Assembly (NCBI GenBank): GCA_023953695.1 | Contig: JAMLJG010000004.1 | Span: 107,171-171,170, forward strand | DNA: 64,000 bases | Reading direction: 5' to 3' | Source: Kiritimatiellia bacterium | GTDB lineage: Bacteria; Verrucomicrobiota; Kiritimatiellia; CAIVKH01 | Program-made: the position numbers and the translations under genes | Shown: positions 43,601 through 52,194 of the stretch, piece by piece | How positions within the stretch are numbered: the first letter of the stretch is position 1 | Layout: each line of letters begins with the position of its first letter | Notes under the pieces: model-generated | Told to the model about the DNA's origin: nothing | Database searches by the model: none | The model's input: the letters and a program-made list of their open reading frames with translations, nothing else

Positions 43601-45046
43601 CTACGTCGTCGCGACCGCCTCTGCGGTCGCCTTCGAGCGCCCCGCGAAGAGCGAGATGGCAAAGGCGATTGCGCTCAGGAGGAAGACCGCGGCGAAGAGC
43701 GCGCCGAGCGATGCGAAGAGTGCGCCCTTGTTTGCGATGTCGCCCACCTGAATCGCGGTGTATGCCGCGTAGCGGCGGGGCACGCCGTAATAGCCGCCGA
43801 GGTAGAACATCGAGAGGAAACCATAGCCGCCGACGAGCATGCCGACGAAGCTGGAGATTGCGAAGCGTTCCGCCTTGGAGTTGAAGAAGTCGTGGAGGAA
43901 CCCGAAGAACATGAATATGTAGCCTACGAGGAAGTAGGTGTGGAAGTGCGCGGGCACCCAGAGCGTGTTGTGGAAATAGGAGTTCACCATGATGGTGGAG
44001 TCCACGACCGCAGCTACGCCGCCAATGGCCCAGCCCATTCCGCCGAGAACAAACGCGGTGGGCGTGAAGCGCCATTTCATGCCGGATTTATAGACCTGGC
44101 TCGCGATGCCGAAGAGCGACACCGCGGTGGCCGGAATGGCGGAGCCGTAGGACGTGATCTGACCGATGATGTGCAGCGCCTTATTCTGCGCGAAGTCCAT
44201 GTAGAGGTGATGGAAATAGGCGAACAGGACGAAGAACAGCGTCGCGTTCCACGCGATCGCTGTGATGCGATTCACGCCCCAAGGGCGGCCTGAGTATTTC
44301 GGCATCAGGTGATAGACGGCGCAGAGGCCGCAATAGATGCACACGTTGACGATGACGTGGCCGAACATGAACATGGTGTTCTTGAGGAGGAGTGCGTCGA
44401 GACTGACGCCGGGGGATATCCACTTGAGCAGGTAGAGGATCAGGGTGACTGCGCCCGAGAGTGTGCCCAATGCGCCGGCGATGGCGCACATGGAGGCGAT
44501 AAGAATGACCGCGGGCAGCGGTTCTGCCGGCTTCTTGCCCGCGATGTATTCCCACGCGAGCAGGCGCGATGCGCCGTATTGAGCCGCCATCGCGCGCAGC
44601 ATATCGAGTTGATAGAGCAGCCACGACACGCCCATGATCAAGAGGGCGATGATCGCAACGCCTGTGGCCCAGCTGGGCCACGCCGCATTAATGAAGGGCA
44701 GGGGATAGAGGGCATACCAGCCCGGGCCAAAGCCGCCGATGAGGGTGGCATAGAGCAGGGCGACGGCGCCGATAAGGAATAGGACCCACGAGAACCAGGA
44801 GACGGCGAGGCTGACTTTGCAGGTGCGGGAGATGATGTACCAGATAATGGACAGTGCGCCCGCGAAGAGCCCACCCGCCATGCCGAGCCCGTGCATCGTC
44901 ATGAGGGCATAGAACGTGTTTGGTGGGATTTCGATGCGGAGGCCTTGCGCCAGACGCATCGTGATGCCGAGGCCGATCATCACGATGAAAACTGCGAATG
45001 AGACCACCAGCCAGGCGATGGTTGCGTTGCGATTGCGTTTTTCCAT
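43601..45046 (-). CDS. Haem-copper oxidase superfamily subunit I, active-site Tyr replaced by Asn
   Basis: 481 residues with about 12-13 helices. CuB/FeB His ligands are in MFGHVIVN (His about 230) and YFHHLYMD (His 279-280). The haem ligands are in NTLWVPAHFHTY, with the early low-spin His in MTMHGLGM. In A- and B-type oxidases the Tyr cross-linked to the first His lies at His+4 (GHPxVY). Here it is Asn (about 234), and the alternative C-type Tyr position, six before the HH pair, is Val. The enzyme is therefore probably not a normal O2 reductase. ATG 45046 has GGGAG 7 nt upstream; ATG 45064 overlaps the subunit II stop. Confidence 0.85.
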   Translation of the reverse strand: MEKRNRNATIAWLVVSFAVFIVMIGLGITMRLAQGLRIEIPPNTFYALMTMHGLGMAGGLFAGALSIIWYIISRTCKVSLAVSWFSWVLFLIGAVALLYATLIGGFGPGWYALYPLPFINAAWPSWATGVAIIALLIMGVSWLLYQLDMLRAMAAQYGASRLLAWEYIAGKKPAEPLPAVILIASMCAIAGALGTLSGAVTLILYLLKWISPGVSLDALLLKNTMFMFGHVIVNVCIYCGLCAVYHLMPKYSGRPWGVNRITAIAWNATLFFVLFAYFHHLYMDFAQNKALHIIGQITSYGSAIPATAVSLFGIASQVYKSGMKWRFTPTAFVLGGMGWAIGGVAAVVDSTIMVNSYFHNTLWVPAHFHTYFLVGYIFMFFGFLHDFFNSKAERFAISSFVGMLVGGYGFLSMFYLGGYYGVPRRYAAYTAIQVGDIANKGALFASLGALFAAVFLLSAIAFAISLFAGRSKATAEAVATT

Positions 45047-45060
45047 TTGGAGACTCCCGA

Positions 45061-45587
45061 TCATTCAACTGTTAAGAAACCGATCATCGCCTGGTGGACG
45101 AGTCCGCAGTATTCCATGCAGAGCACGTGGTAGAGGCCCGGTTTTTCGAGGACCATGCGGACGCGGTTTGTATAGCCCGGCATCGCTTGGGTTTGACCGA
45201 CGATGTGGCCATCGGGATCAAAGACGCCGAAGCCGTGATTGACGTCGGCTGCGGTGACGGCGAATTCAATTACCTCTCCTTTTGGGAGTGCGCCGAGGGC
45301 GGGTTGGCCCTCCTGTTCAAACTGCCAGTACCACATGTGGCCGGTGACCTTTACCGTTGCGGCGGGCGGCGTGAGCGCCAGCGCGCGGTAGGGCATTCGA
45401 GTGATGGTGAAGGCGAAGATGGCGATGAGCGCAATGATCAGCGCCGGCGCGTAGTAGGCGCGAACTTTATAGACCGGTTTGTTACCGTGTTCGACCGCCT
45501 TGCGCGCGCTCCACATCAGGAACACGGTGGTGAGGACAAGAATGATGTCCAGAATGAGGGTCACCAGCCCAGCTATTTTGAGCATAC
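45061..45587 (-). CDS. Oxidase subunit II with CuA site
   Basis: 175 residues. Two membrane helices (VTLILDIILVLTTVFLMW, APALIIALIAIFAFTI) precede a cupredoxin domain. The CuA ligands His (DVNHGFGV) and Cys-Cys-His-Met (LCMEYCGLVHQAM) are complete. GHMWYWQFEQEG is the usual aromatic electron-entry region. It would take electrons from cytochrome c or a cupredoxin. First gene of the cluster; ATG 45587 follows AAGGA by about 10 nt. Confidence 0.9.
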
Positions 45588-45702
45588 GACAGCAATCCTT
45601 TCCGTGAAATGAAGAGAAAAGAGACACTCCTAAACGACGGATCGAATATCCGCCTCGCTTGGGAGGAGCGCAAGAGAGAAAGCGAGATTTTAATTCAGAG
45701 GA

Positions 45703-46251
45703 TCATATCCGAATACGGCGGGTTTCCCACGTGTTTTTGATGCGCGGAAACTCGCTTTGGAATTGCGGCGTTGCGAAGCCGGTGGGCAGTGCGCGCTCGA
45801 TCTCGGCGAAGGACCAAAAGCGGCCGTCGGAGATTTCTTCGGCTTGCAGATGGAAGGGGCCTTCGTGAAGGAGGAAGAAGGTGGTGATCAACTCTGTTTC
45901 GATTTTCGATTCCCAGAGATAGCGGTACTCCATTTCCAACTGCGGGACGCGGATGCCGAGTTCTTCCTCGAGTTCCCGTCGCGCGCCGACCTCTGGCGAC
46001 TCTCCTTGTTGTAGGTGTCCGCCGACGGAGGTGTCCCACTTGCCCGGCTGGATATCCTTCCGCTCGGAGCGCTTCTGGAGGAATAGCTCGCCCTGTCTAT
46101 TGAATACCACGACATGGACGGCCTGATGGATGAGGGCAGGGTTGCGGTGGCACTCCTCGCGCGATGCTTGGCCCACCACGCGCCCGTCGCGATTCACAAT
46201 GTCGAAGATTTCCACGCCGGAGTTTGTAGAGAAGGAAGTGGGGGCGCGCAA
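45703..46251 (-). CDS. NUDIX hydrolase
   Basis: 182 residues. The NUDIX box GGHLQQGESPEVGARREL...EELGI is complete. The N-terminal segment EIFDIVNRDGRVVGQASREE and FFLLHEGPFHLQAEEI resemble the IDI/YfcD-like subgroup. No ATG is available near the N-terminus; TTG 46251 or a GTG about 12 codons on are the candidates. It lies 30 nt downstream of metX and so is probably under the same SAM riboswitch. Substrate is unknown. Confidence 0.85.
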   Translation of the reverse strand: MRAPTSFSTNSGVEIFDIVNRDGRVVGQASREECHRNPALIHQAVHVVVFNRQGELFLQKRSERKDIQPGKWDTSVGGHLQQGESPEVGARRELEEELGIRVPQLEMEYRYLWESKIETELITTFFLLHEGPFHLQAEEISDGRFWSFAEIERALPTGFATPQFQSEFPRIKNTWETRRIRI

Positions 46252-46281
46252 ATAGTAAAAGTGCGACGCGGGGTGGGGCGC

Positions 46282-47460
46282 TCAGTCCTCGCGGAGGAAG
46301 TAGGCGATGTGCGGGGTGAAGAGTTCGGGTTCGAGGAGGAACGAGTCGTGTCCTTTGTCGGAGTGGACGGTGATGTGTTGGAAGGGCACGCGCGCTTTGC
46401 GCAGAACGCGGCACTGCTGCTCCTGTTGCTCGGGCGAGAAGCAGGCGTCGCGGGTGATGGTGAACACGAGGTGATGCTGATGGCGGCACGCGGAGAAGAC
46501 CTCTTCGAGTGTTGCCTTGCCCGTATCGGTCAGCAGGTTGTAGCGCTGCCAGGCATCAATGATGCGCAGGTAGGTGTTGGCATCGAATCGCTTCACGAAT
46601 TTGAGGCCCTGATTGCGCAGATAGGACTCGACGGGGTGGCTGAGCCAATACCACTTGTCGCGATCTTCTTCGGGGCGGACCACTTCGCTGCGCGCGCGGT
46701 CGGCCATCATATCGAGTGAAATGAATGTCTTGTGGCTGATCATACGGGCGAGCGCGAGTCCGCGATCGGGGTGTTTCTGGCCGTAGTAGTGGCCGCCGTT
46801 GAAATGTTTGTCTTCCTCAATGGCGCAGATCTGCTCGTAGTTGGTGATGCGCTGCTGTATGGAGATTTCGACTGCGGAGGCGATGCTGATGACCGTGTCC
46901 ACCCGCGCGGGGTAGCGGACGGCGAAATTGGTGGCGCAGAGGCCGCCGAGCGAGCCGCCGACGACGGCGTGGAGTTTGGCGATGCCGAGGTGATCGAGCA
47001 AATGGACTTGTGAGTTGACGATGTCGCTAAACATCACCGTGGGGAAGGATCGCGCGAACGGTTTGCGAGTGTCCGGGTTGATGCTGGTGGGGCCTGAGGA
47101 GCCGTAGCATCCACCGACATAGTTTGCGCAGATGATGAAGTATTGATTGGTGTCGAGCGCCTTGTCCGGGCCGATGAAATCGTCCCACCAGCCGAGGTGC
47201 AGGTCTTCATTCCAGAGCGGGGCGACGCCTGGGATGGAGCGGTTGATGCCCGCAGCGTGCTGGCTTCCACTGAGTGCGTGGAAGAGGAGGATTGCGTTGC
47301 TGCGATCGGCATTGAGGGTGCCGTAGGTCTCATAGGCGAGCGTGACGTGGGCGAGCGTCTCGCCTGTTTGGAAGACAAACGGGTGTTGTTTGTCGCCGAA
47401 GGTGAAGAACTGGGTTTCCACCTCGCCGAGATCCGATTTTTCGATTTCCTGATCCGTCAT
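46282..47460 (-). CDS. metX: Homoserine O-acetyltransferase
   Basis: 392 residues, alpha/beta hydrolase fold. The nucleophile Ser is in VVGGSLGGLCATNFAV, the catalytic Asp is just before RIIDAWQ-like helices, and the catalytic His is in VHSDKGHDSFLLE. ANYVGGCYGSSGPTSINP is the MetX oxyanion/acyl region. It activates homoserine for methionine synthesis. AGGA lies 8 nt before ATG 47460. The gene is preceded by a SAM-I riboswitch and followed by a NUDIX gene. Acyl specificity (acetyl or succinyl) cannot be read with certainty. Confidence 0.9.
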   Translation of the reverse strand: MTDQEIEKSDLGEVETQFFTFGDKQHPFVFQTGETLAHVTLAYETYGTLNADRSNAILLFHALSGSQHAAGINRSIPGVAPLWNEDLHLGWWDDFIGPDKALDTNQYFIICANYVGGCYGSSGPTSINPDTRKPFARSFPTVMFSDIVNSQVHLLDHLGIAKLHAVVGGSLGGLCATNFAVRYPARVDTVISIASAVEISIQQRITNYEQICAIEEDKHFNGGHYYGQKHPDRGLALARMISHKTFISLDMMADRARSEVVRPEEDRDKWYWLSHPVESYLRNQGLKFVKRFDANTYLRIIDAWQRYNLLTDTGKATLEEVFSACRHQHHLVFTITRDACFSPEQQEQQCRVLRKARVPFQHITVHSDKGHDSFLLEPELFTPHIAYFLRED

Positions 47461-47568
47461 TCTATAGTCCTACGCTCTCGCACTATGCGCGGTGAACGGC
47501 CTGAGCTGCCCAGCACATCGCCAGTCAGAGTCGGGAGAGACGGTCAACATTCCTCATTTGGTGAGGCC

Positions 47569-47674
47569 CATCGTTCCCCCGAATCCGGGGCTGGCATTGG
47601 CACCTTATTCCGCCCGTGTGCGGAACAGGTTGCTGGGCGGTCATCGGGCCAGATCCCTCGCGCCACTCTCGATG
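47569..47674 (-). promoter_or_regulatory. SAM-I riboswitch upstream of metX
   Basis: On the minus strand P1 is CATCG/CGATG, with an extra GGC/GCC pairing outside. The conserved segments GAGAGTGGCGCGAGGGA, CTGGCCCGATGA, CAGCAACC and AAGGTGCCAATGCC occur in the order of the S-box consensus. A P4-type hairpin CCCCGGATTCGGGG follows. About 110 nt separate it from the metX start, including a CCTCA/TGAGG hairpin that could act as the expression platform. Methionine pathway repression by SAM is expected. The rest of 47461-47832 shows no gene. Confidence 0.93.
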
Positions 47675-47832
47675 TGCCGCCCGAATTTGTCGGACGGCAA
47701 CGAGTCGGGGGCGAATAGTAGAGCGAAATGAGAGCGCGTCAACCGAATACTCCGGATGGCGCAACTTGACTCTTGCTTCTTGGGGGGCGCATCGAGAAAC
47801 TCGCGCTTTTGGACTTTAGGGAAGTTTGCACT

Positions 47833-48921
47833 ATGGAAGCTGGTATTGTTGGTCTGCCGAATGTTGGCAAAAGCACGCTGTTCAACGCTCTCTCCGCGGC
47901 GGGGGCGGAGGCCAGTAACTATCCGTTTTGCACGATTGAGCCGAACGTCGGCATCGTGCCGGTGCCGGATCCGCGACTGACTCTTATTAATCATTACATT
48001 CACGCGAAGGCGGTTCTGCCGTCCGCGCTGAAGTTGGTGGATATCGCGGGGCTGGTCCGTGGCGCGAGCGAGGGGCAGGGGCTGGGAAACAAGTTTCTTT
48101 CGCACATCCGCAATGTGGATGCCATTCTGCAGGTGGTGCGCTGTTTCGAGGATTCCGATGTGACGCATGTGGATGGCGATGTGAATCCGGTGCGGGACAT
48201 CACGACGATTGAGACGGAGCTGCTGCTGGCGGATTTGCAGCAGGTCGAAGAGAATCTCCATCGCAACCAGAAAATCGCGCGAAGCGGCGACAAGGAGGCG
48301 ATTGTGCGGGTGGCTGCGTTGGAGGTTTGTCGGACGGCGTTGGCCGCCGGAAAGCCCGTTCGCGCCATTGGCCTCGATGAGGAGCAGCAGAAGGCGGTGA
48401 AAGGGCTGGGTCTGCTTTCGGCCAAGCGCATTCTCTATGTCGCGAATGTGGACGAATCGAACCTTACCGGAGAGGGCCCCCTTGTGGAGTCGGTCCGCGC
48501 GTATGCGGCGGAGCACGGCGGCGAGGTGGTTGTGGTGTGCGCGAAGATCGAGAGCGAACTTGCGGAGTTGGAAGAGGCCGACCGCGCGGAGATGCTCGAA
48601 TCGCTGGGGATGAAGGAGCCCGCGTTGGATTCGGTCGCGCGAGCGGCCTATCACCTGTTGGGCTTGCAGAGCTTCTTCACTGCGGGCGAAAAGGAGGTCC
48701 GTGCGTGGCCTGTGCCGATTGGCGCCACGGCGCCGCAGGCTGCGGGGGTGATCCACAGCGACTTTGAGCGCGGCTTTATCCGCGCGGAAATCTATAGTGT
48801 GGATGATTTGGTTGAGCACGGATCCGAGGCGGCCATTCGCGCGGCGGGCAAGCTGCGTATCGAGGGCAAATCCTACATAATGAAGAATGGCGACGTGTGC
48901 CACTTCCTCTTCAATGTGTAG
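47833..48921 (+). CDS. ychF: Ribosome-binding ATPase YchF/Ola1
   Basis: 362 residues. G1 is [19 protein letters not shown]3 [19 protein letters not shown], and NVDE-type G4 [12 protein letters not shown]. The TGS-like C-terminal domain ends [20 protein letters not shown]. The protein binds ribosomes and prefers ATP. The frame is open 20 codons upstream, but ATG 47833 is the family start. It is divergent from metX. Confidence 0.97.
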   Translation: MEAGIVGLPNVGKSTLFNALSAAGAEASNYPFCTIEPNVGIVPVPDPRLTLINHYIHAKAVLPSALKLVDIAGLVRGASEGQGLGNKFLSHIRNVDAILQVVRCFEDSDVTHVDGDVNPVRDITTIETELLLADLQQVEENLHRNQKIARSGDKEAIVRVAALEVCRTALAAGKPVRAIGLDEEQQKAVKGLGLLSAKRILYVANVDESNLTGEGPLVESVRAYAAEHGGEVVVVCAKIESELAELEEADRAEMLESLGMKEPALDSVARAAYHLLGLQSFFTAGEKEVRAWPVPIGATAPQAAGVIHSDFERGFIRAEIYSVDDLVEHGSEAAIRAAGKLRIEGKSYIMKNGDVCHFLFNV

Positions 48922-49049
48922 GGCGAATCAATTTGGATGTGCACGGTGTGAATCTGTGCTTGACCTGATTCACGGAATGCGAAAAAGGTACGCGCGTTGC
49001 AGGACCACGAACTGCAGCCGCATTAACATCATCGTTTGAGGCATCATCA

Positions 49050-49439
49050 ATGGATACACCGCGCGATCTTCGATATACGCAGACACACGAATGGGTTCGC
49101 TACAGGGGCAAGGTGGTGACGGTCGGCCTGACCGATTACGCCCAGGACCAGTTGTCGGATCTGACCTATGTGGAGTTGCCGACCGAAGGCGATTCGTTTT
49201 CCGCGCAGGATCAGGTCGCGGTGGTCGAGTCGGTCAAGACGGCGTCTGACGTATATGCGCCCATCAGCGGCTCCATTACCGAAGTGAACAAGGCCTTGCT
49301 CGACAAACCCGAGCTGATCAATGCCGACCCCTATGGCGAGGGCTGGATTTTCAAGATGATTCCGGACGACGTGACGGAATTGGAAAACCTGATGGATGCC
49401 GATGAATACGATCGGCAAAATCCGGACGAGGACAACTGA
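49050..49439 (+). CDS. gcvH: Glycine cleavage system H protein
   Basis: 129 residues. LRYTQTHEWVRYRGKVVTVG opens it and the lipoylated Lys lies in VVESVKTASDVYAPISG. It shuttles the aminomethyl group between the P, T and L proteins, none of which is here. It lies 55 nt before lipB, which transfers the octanoyl precursor of its lipoyl group; the two are probably co-transcribed. Confidence 0.97.
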   Translation: MDTPRDLRYTQTHEWVRYRGKVVTVGLTDYAQDQLSDLTYVELPTEGDSFSAQDQVAVVESVKTASDVYAPISGSITEVNKALLDKPELINADPYGEGWIFKMIPDDVTELENLMDADEYDRQNPDEDN

Positions 49440-49494
49440 TCCCGCAGCGCGCGGGCAGGGTGTCAACGTTGAAGATTTCTTTTAGGGCGAGTGG

Positions 49495-50238
49495 GTGGCT
49501 TGCAAGCGCCCACTCTGCTGGTTTATGGCGATAGGCCTCTACTTCTCTGCTCCCATTCGCTACGCGGATGGCGTGCGCCTTCAAGAGGCGCTCGTGCGCG
49601 CGCGGCAGGAAGGATTGATCCCCGATACGATTATTTTCTTGGAACACAAGCCCGTTGTCACGCTGGGCCGACGCGGGCGAAAGAACTTCCTCCTTGCGCA
49701 GCCGGAGCAGTTGCAGAAGCTCGGCGTTGATTTGGAGTTGTCGTCGCGCGGCGGCGATGTGACGTTTCATGGGCCGGGCCAGCTCGTGATGTATCCGATC
49801 ATCAAGCTCGGCTCTGTCGAGGCCGACGCGCACCGCTATTTGTCGAGCTTGGAAGAAGTCGCGATTCGCACGGCGGGCGATTTCGGGTTGTCGGCCTATC
49901 GCCGGGCTGGGATGAATGGCGCGTGGACGGATGCGGGCAAAATTGCCGCGATTGGCTTCTTTCTCAAGCGCTGGGTTACGATGCACGGGATGAGTTTCAA
50001 TGTGAGCCTCGACCTGGCGGGGTTTTCGCTCATTGTGGGCTGCGGGTTGGTTGGCGAAAAAGTATCGTCGCTGCGGGAGCAGCTGGGCGAGCGCTGTCCC
50101 TCGCTGGAGACTGTTCGCACCGCGATGGCTCGCCACTTTTCCGAGGTGTGCAAGCGCCCGCTGGAGATGGCGGTTGCGCCGGATGTGTCGCACCCCGAAT
50201 TGCGGCGCCTGCTTGACGAATGGGGCGGCGCGCGTTAG
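49495..50238 (+). CDS. lipB: Octanoyltransferase (lipoate biosynthesis)
   Basis: 247 residues. The LipB core is SSRGGDVTFHGPGQLVMYPI and GKIAAIGFFLKRWVTMHGMSFNV, read in parts, with the catalytic Cys in IVGCGLVGE and the Lys in DAGKIAAIG. It moves octanoate from ACP to apo-H protein. GTG 49495 has AGGG 7 nt upstream; ATG 49525 has no Shine-Dalgarno but would also leave the full domain. It ends 9 nt before the leuA leader peptide. Confidence 0.92.
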   Translation: MACKRPLCWFMAIGLYFSAPIRYADGVRLQEALVRARQEGLIPDTIIFLEHKPVVTLGRRGRKNFLLAQPEQLQKLGVDLELSSRGGDVTFHGPGQLVMYPIIKLGSVEADAHRYLSSLEEVAIRTAGDFGLSAYRRAGMNGAWTDAGKIAAIGFFLKRWVTMHGMSFNVSLDLAGFSLIVGCGLVGEKVSSLREQLGERCPSLETVRTAMARHFSEVCKRPLEMAVAPDVSHPELRRLLDEWGGAR

Positions 50239-50247
50239 TTTCAGGGG

Positions 50248-50361
50248 ATGAATCGGAATCAGTCCAGCGGTTTCACGCGCGAACAGGCGGCTCCCCGTCT
50301 GTCGCTTCCGCTTGCCCTTGCGGCCCTTCTTCGCCTCGCGCTTCGCGCGGCGGTGGGTTGA
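50248..50361 (+). CDS. Leucine-rich leader peptide of leuA
   Basis: 37 codons. Residues 18-32 read LSLPLALAALLRLAL, eight Leu in 15 positions, six of them CTT, in a GC-rich genome. The stop codon is at 50359-50361. The stretch CGGTGGGT at 50351-50358 lies just before the stop and equals the 3' arm of the downstream terminator. This is the arrangement of a translation-coupled attenuator. AGGGG touches the ATG, so initiation would be weak, as often in leaders. An unrelated chance ORF is possible but the Leu cluster argues against it. Confidence 0.72.
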   Translation: MNRNQSSGFTREQAAPRLSLPLALAALLRLALRAAVG

Positions 50362-50397
50362 TTCCTCCTCTTTGCCGGACCCCGGGCACGATGGAAG

Positions 50398-50425
50398 ACC
50401 CACCGCCGAAAACGGTGGGTTTTTT
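50398..50425 (+). terminator. Intrinsic terminator / attenuator before leuA
   Basis: The 8-bp stem ACCCACCG/CGGTGGGT with loop CCGAAAA is followed by T6. It lies 44 nt before the leuA ATG. Its 5' arm can pair instead with the identical CGGTGGGT in the leader peptide's last codons, forming the antiterminator. Confidence 0.85.
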
Positions 50426-50468
50426 GTTGGAACCGATTGAGAAACAGTAAAAATATGGAATTTGAGTC

Positions 50469-52037
50469 ATGAGCAAAGATAAGAAGAATCAGGTAGTAAT
50501 TTTCGACACGACATTGCGCGACGGCGAGCAGTGCCCCGGCGCGACGATGAACATCCACGAAAAGCTGGAGGTCGCCAAGCAGTTGGCCCGGCTGGGCGCG
50601 GATGTGATTGAAGCGGGTTTCCCCATCGCCTCCCCGGGCGATTTCGAGGCTGTGAATAAAATCGCGGAGACCATCAGTGGTCCCGTCATTTGCGCGCTGG
50701 CGCGGCTGAAAGAGGTGGATATCGAAACGGCGGGCAAGTCGTTGGCCCCCGCCGCGCGGAAGCGCATCCACACGTTCAGCTCTGGCAGCGACATTCATCT
50801 GCGAAACATGATGAAGATGACGCGCGAGAAGAACATCGAGCGTTCCGTGACCGCCGTCAAACTGGCGCGCACCTTCACGGACGACGTCGAGTATTCCGCA
50901 CAAGACACCACGCGCTCGGATCGCGAGTATCTGGCCGAGCTGTACACCGCCGTGGCGGAAGCCGGCGCGACGACGCTGAACATCCCGGACACCGTGGGCT
51001 ATGCGATTCCGGATGAGTTCGGCGAGTTGGTCGCCTTCCTGGTGGATCGGGTGAAGGTGAAGGGCGTGGTCTTTTCTGTGCACTGCCACAACGATCTGGG
51101 GTTGGCCGTCGCCAATTCGCTGGCTGCGGTGAAGGCGGGCGCGCGGCAAATCGAGTGTACGATCAACGGAATTGGCGAGCGCGCGGGCAACTGTTCGCTG
51201 GAAGAAGCCGTGATGGCGATTCGCACGCGCAGCGATGCGTTGGGCGGCCTGTGGACGGGCGTGAACACGAAAGAGATCATGCGCAGTAGTCGTTTGGTCA
51301 GCCGCATGACGGGTTTTGTCGTGCAGCGCAACAAGGCCATCGTCGGCGCGAACGCATTTGCGCACGAGTCGGGCATTCACCAGGACGGCATGCTGAAGGA
51401 TCGCCAGACCTACGAAATTATGGTGCCGGAAGATGTGGGCCTGACGGGGACCGAGCTGGTGCTGGGCAAGCACTCCGGCCGCCACGCACTGGGCAAGCAT
51501 TTGGAGAAGATGGGGTTCTCGTTGAGCGAGCCGGAGCTGGACACCGCGTATGCGCGGTTCAAGGAGCTGTGCGACAAAAAGAAGGTCGTGTATGACGACG
51601 ACCTGGTCGCCATCGTGCAGGAGCAGGCCGCGGAAGTTCCGCAAGTGTGGACGCTGGATTATATGCAGGTGACGACCGGCACGCAGAACGTGCCGACCGC
51701 CACCGTGCGCCTGCGTCACGGCGAGCGCGTGGTGACGGATGCGGCGTGTGGCGATGGCCCGGTCGAGGCGATTTTGATGGTCATTGACCGCATTTCCGGC
51801 GTGAGCGGAAAGCTGGAGGACTTCTCGTTGCAGGCCATCACCAAAGGGGAAGACGCCGTCGGCGAAGTCAGCGTGCGCGTGCGATTTGAGAGCGACGCCA
51901 TTCAGGCCAAGGGCTCCAGCACGGACATTGTCGAGGCGGCGGCCAAGGCCTATTTGAATGCGCTGAACCGCTACCTGTTCTTGAAGAGCCGTCGCGGTCA
52001 GAAGAAGACACCGGAGCGCGGTATCGCGCAGGTGTAG
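50469..52037 (+). CDS. leuA: 2-isopropylmalate synthase
   Basis: 522 residues. The DRE-TIM core begins VVIFDTTLRDGEQCPGATMN, and the metal His-x-His is VHCHNDLGLAVANSLAA. INGIGERAGNCSLEE and GIHQDGMLKD follow. The allosteric C-terminal domain (about 395-505) ends with IVEAAAKAYLNALN. It condenses acetyl-CoA with 2-oxoisovalerate, the first committed leucine step. Expression is probably attenuated by leucyl-tRNA supply. A phased dyad array follows at the aroE junction. Confidence 0.95.
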   Translation: MSKDKKNQVVIFDTTLRDGEQCPGATMNIHEKLEVAKQLARLGADVIEAGFPIASPGDFEAVNKIAETISGPVICALARLKEVDIETAGKSLAPAARKRIHTFSSGSDIHLRNMMKMTREKNIERSVTAVKLARTFTDDVEYSAQDTTRSDREYLAELYTAVAEAGATTLNIPDTVGYAIPDEFGELVAFLVDRVKVKGVVFSVHCHNDLGLAVANSLAAVKAGARQIECTINGIGERAGNCSLEEAVMAIRTRSDALGGLWTGVNTKEIMRSSRLVSRMTGFVVQRNKAIVGANAFAHESGIHQDGMLKDRQTYEIMVPEDVGLTGTELVLGKHSGRHALGKHLEKMGFSLSEPELDTAYARFKELCDKKKVVYDDDLVAIVQEQAAEVPQVWTLDYMQVTTGTQNVPTATVRLRHGERVVTDAACGDGPVEAILMVIDRISGVSGKLEDFSLQAITKGEDAVGEVSVRVRFESDAIQAKGSSTDIVEAAAKAYLNALNRYLFLKSRRGQKKTPERGIAQV

Positions 52038-52093
52038 CTCGGGATTGCGGATCGGCCACCCGATTGGGGGCGGCCGGTTTCCGCTCGCGCTCC

Positions 52094-52188
52094 TTCCGGC
52101 ATCTGGAAGTTACAGACGTTGGAAGAGGAAATGTGTAAAAGTTCCAAGCGTTGGAACTCGGTCGAAGAAGAACTTCCAAGCGTTGGAA
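52094..52188. repeat. Second array of TTCCAA-N3-TTGGAA dyads, before aroE
   Basis: Two perfect TTCCAAGCGTTGGAA copies start at 52142 and 52174. A degenerate copy starts at 52110 (right half TTGGAA intact) and another degenerate dyad TTCC...GGAA at 52094. The spacing 52110/52142/52174 is exactly 32 bp, as in the leuB array. The last copy ends 6 bp before the aroE ATG, so bound protein or a hairpin would also cover its ribosome-binding region. Confidence 0.8.
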
Positions 52189-52194
52189 ATTGAG

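Noticed and set aside
47460..47545. 26-codon frame between the SAM riboswitch and metX as a leader peptide
   Set aside because: Its GAGG is only 1 nt from the ATG, and it has no codon bias toward Met or Ser. It looks accidental.
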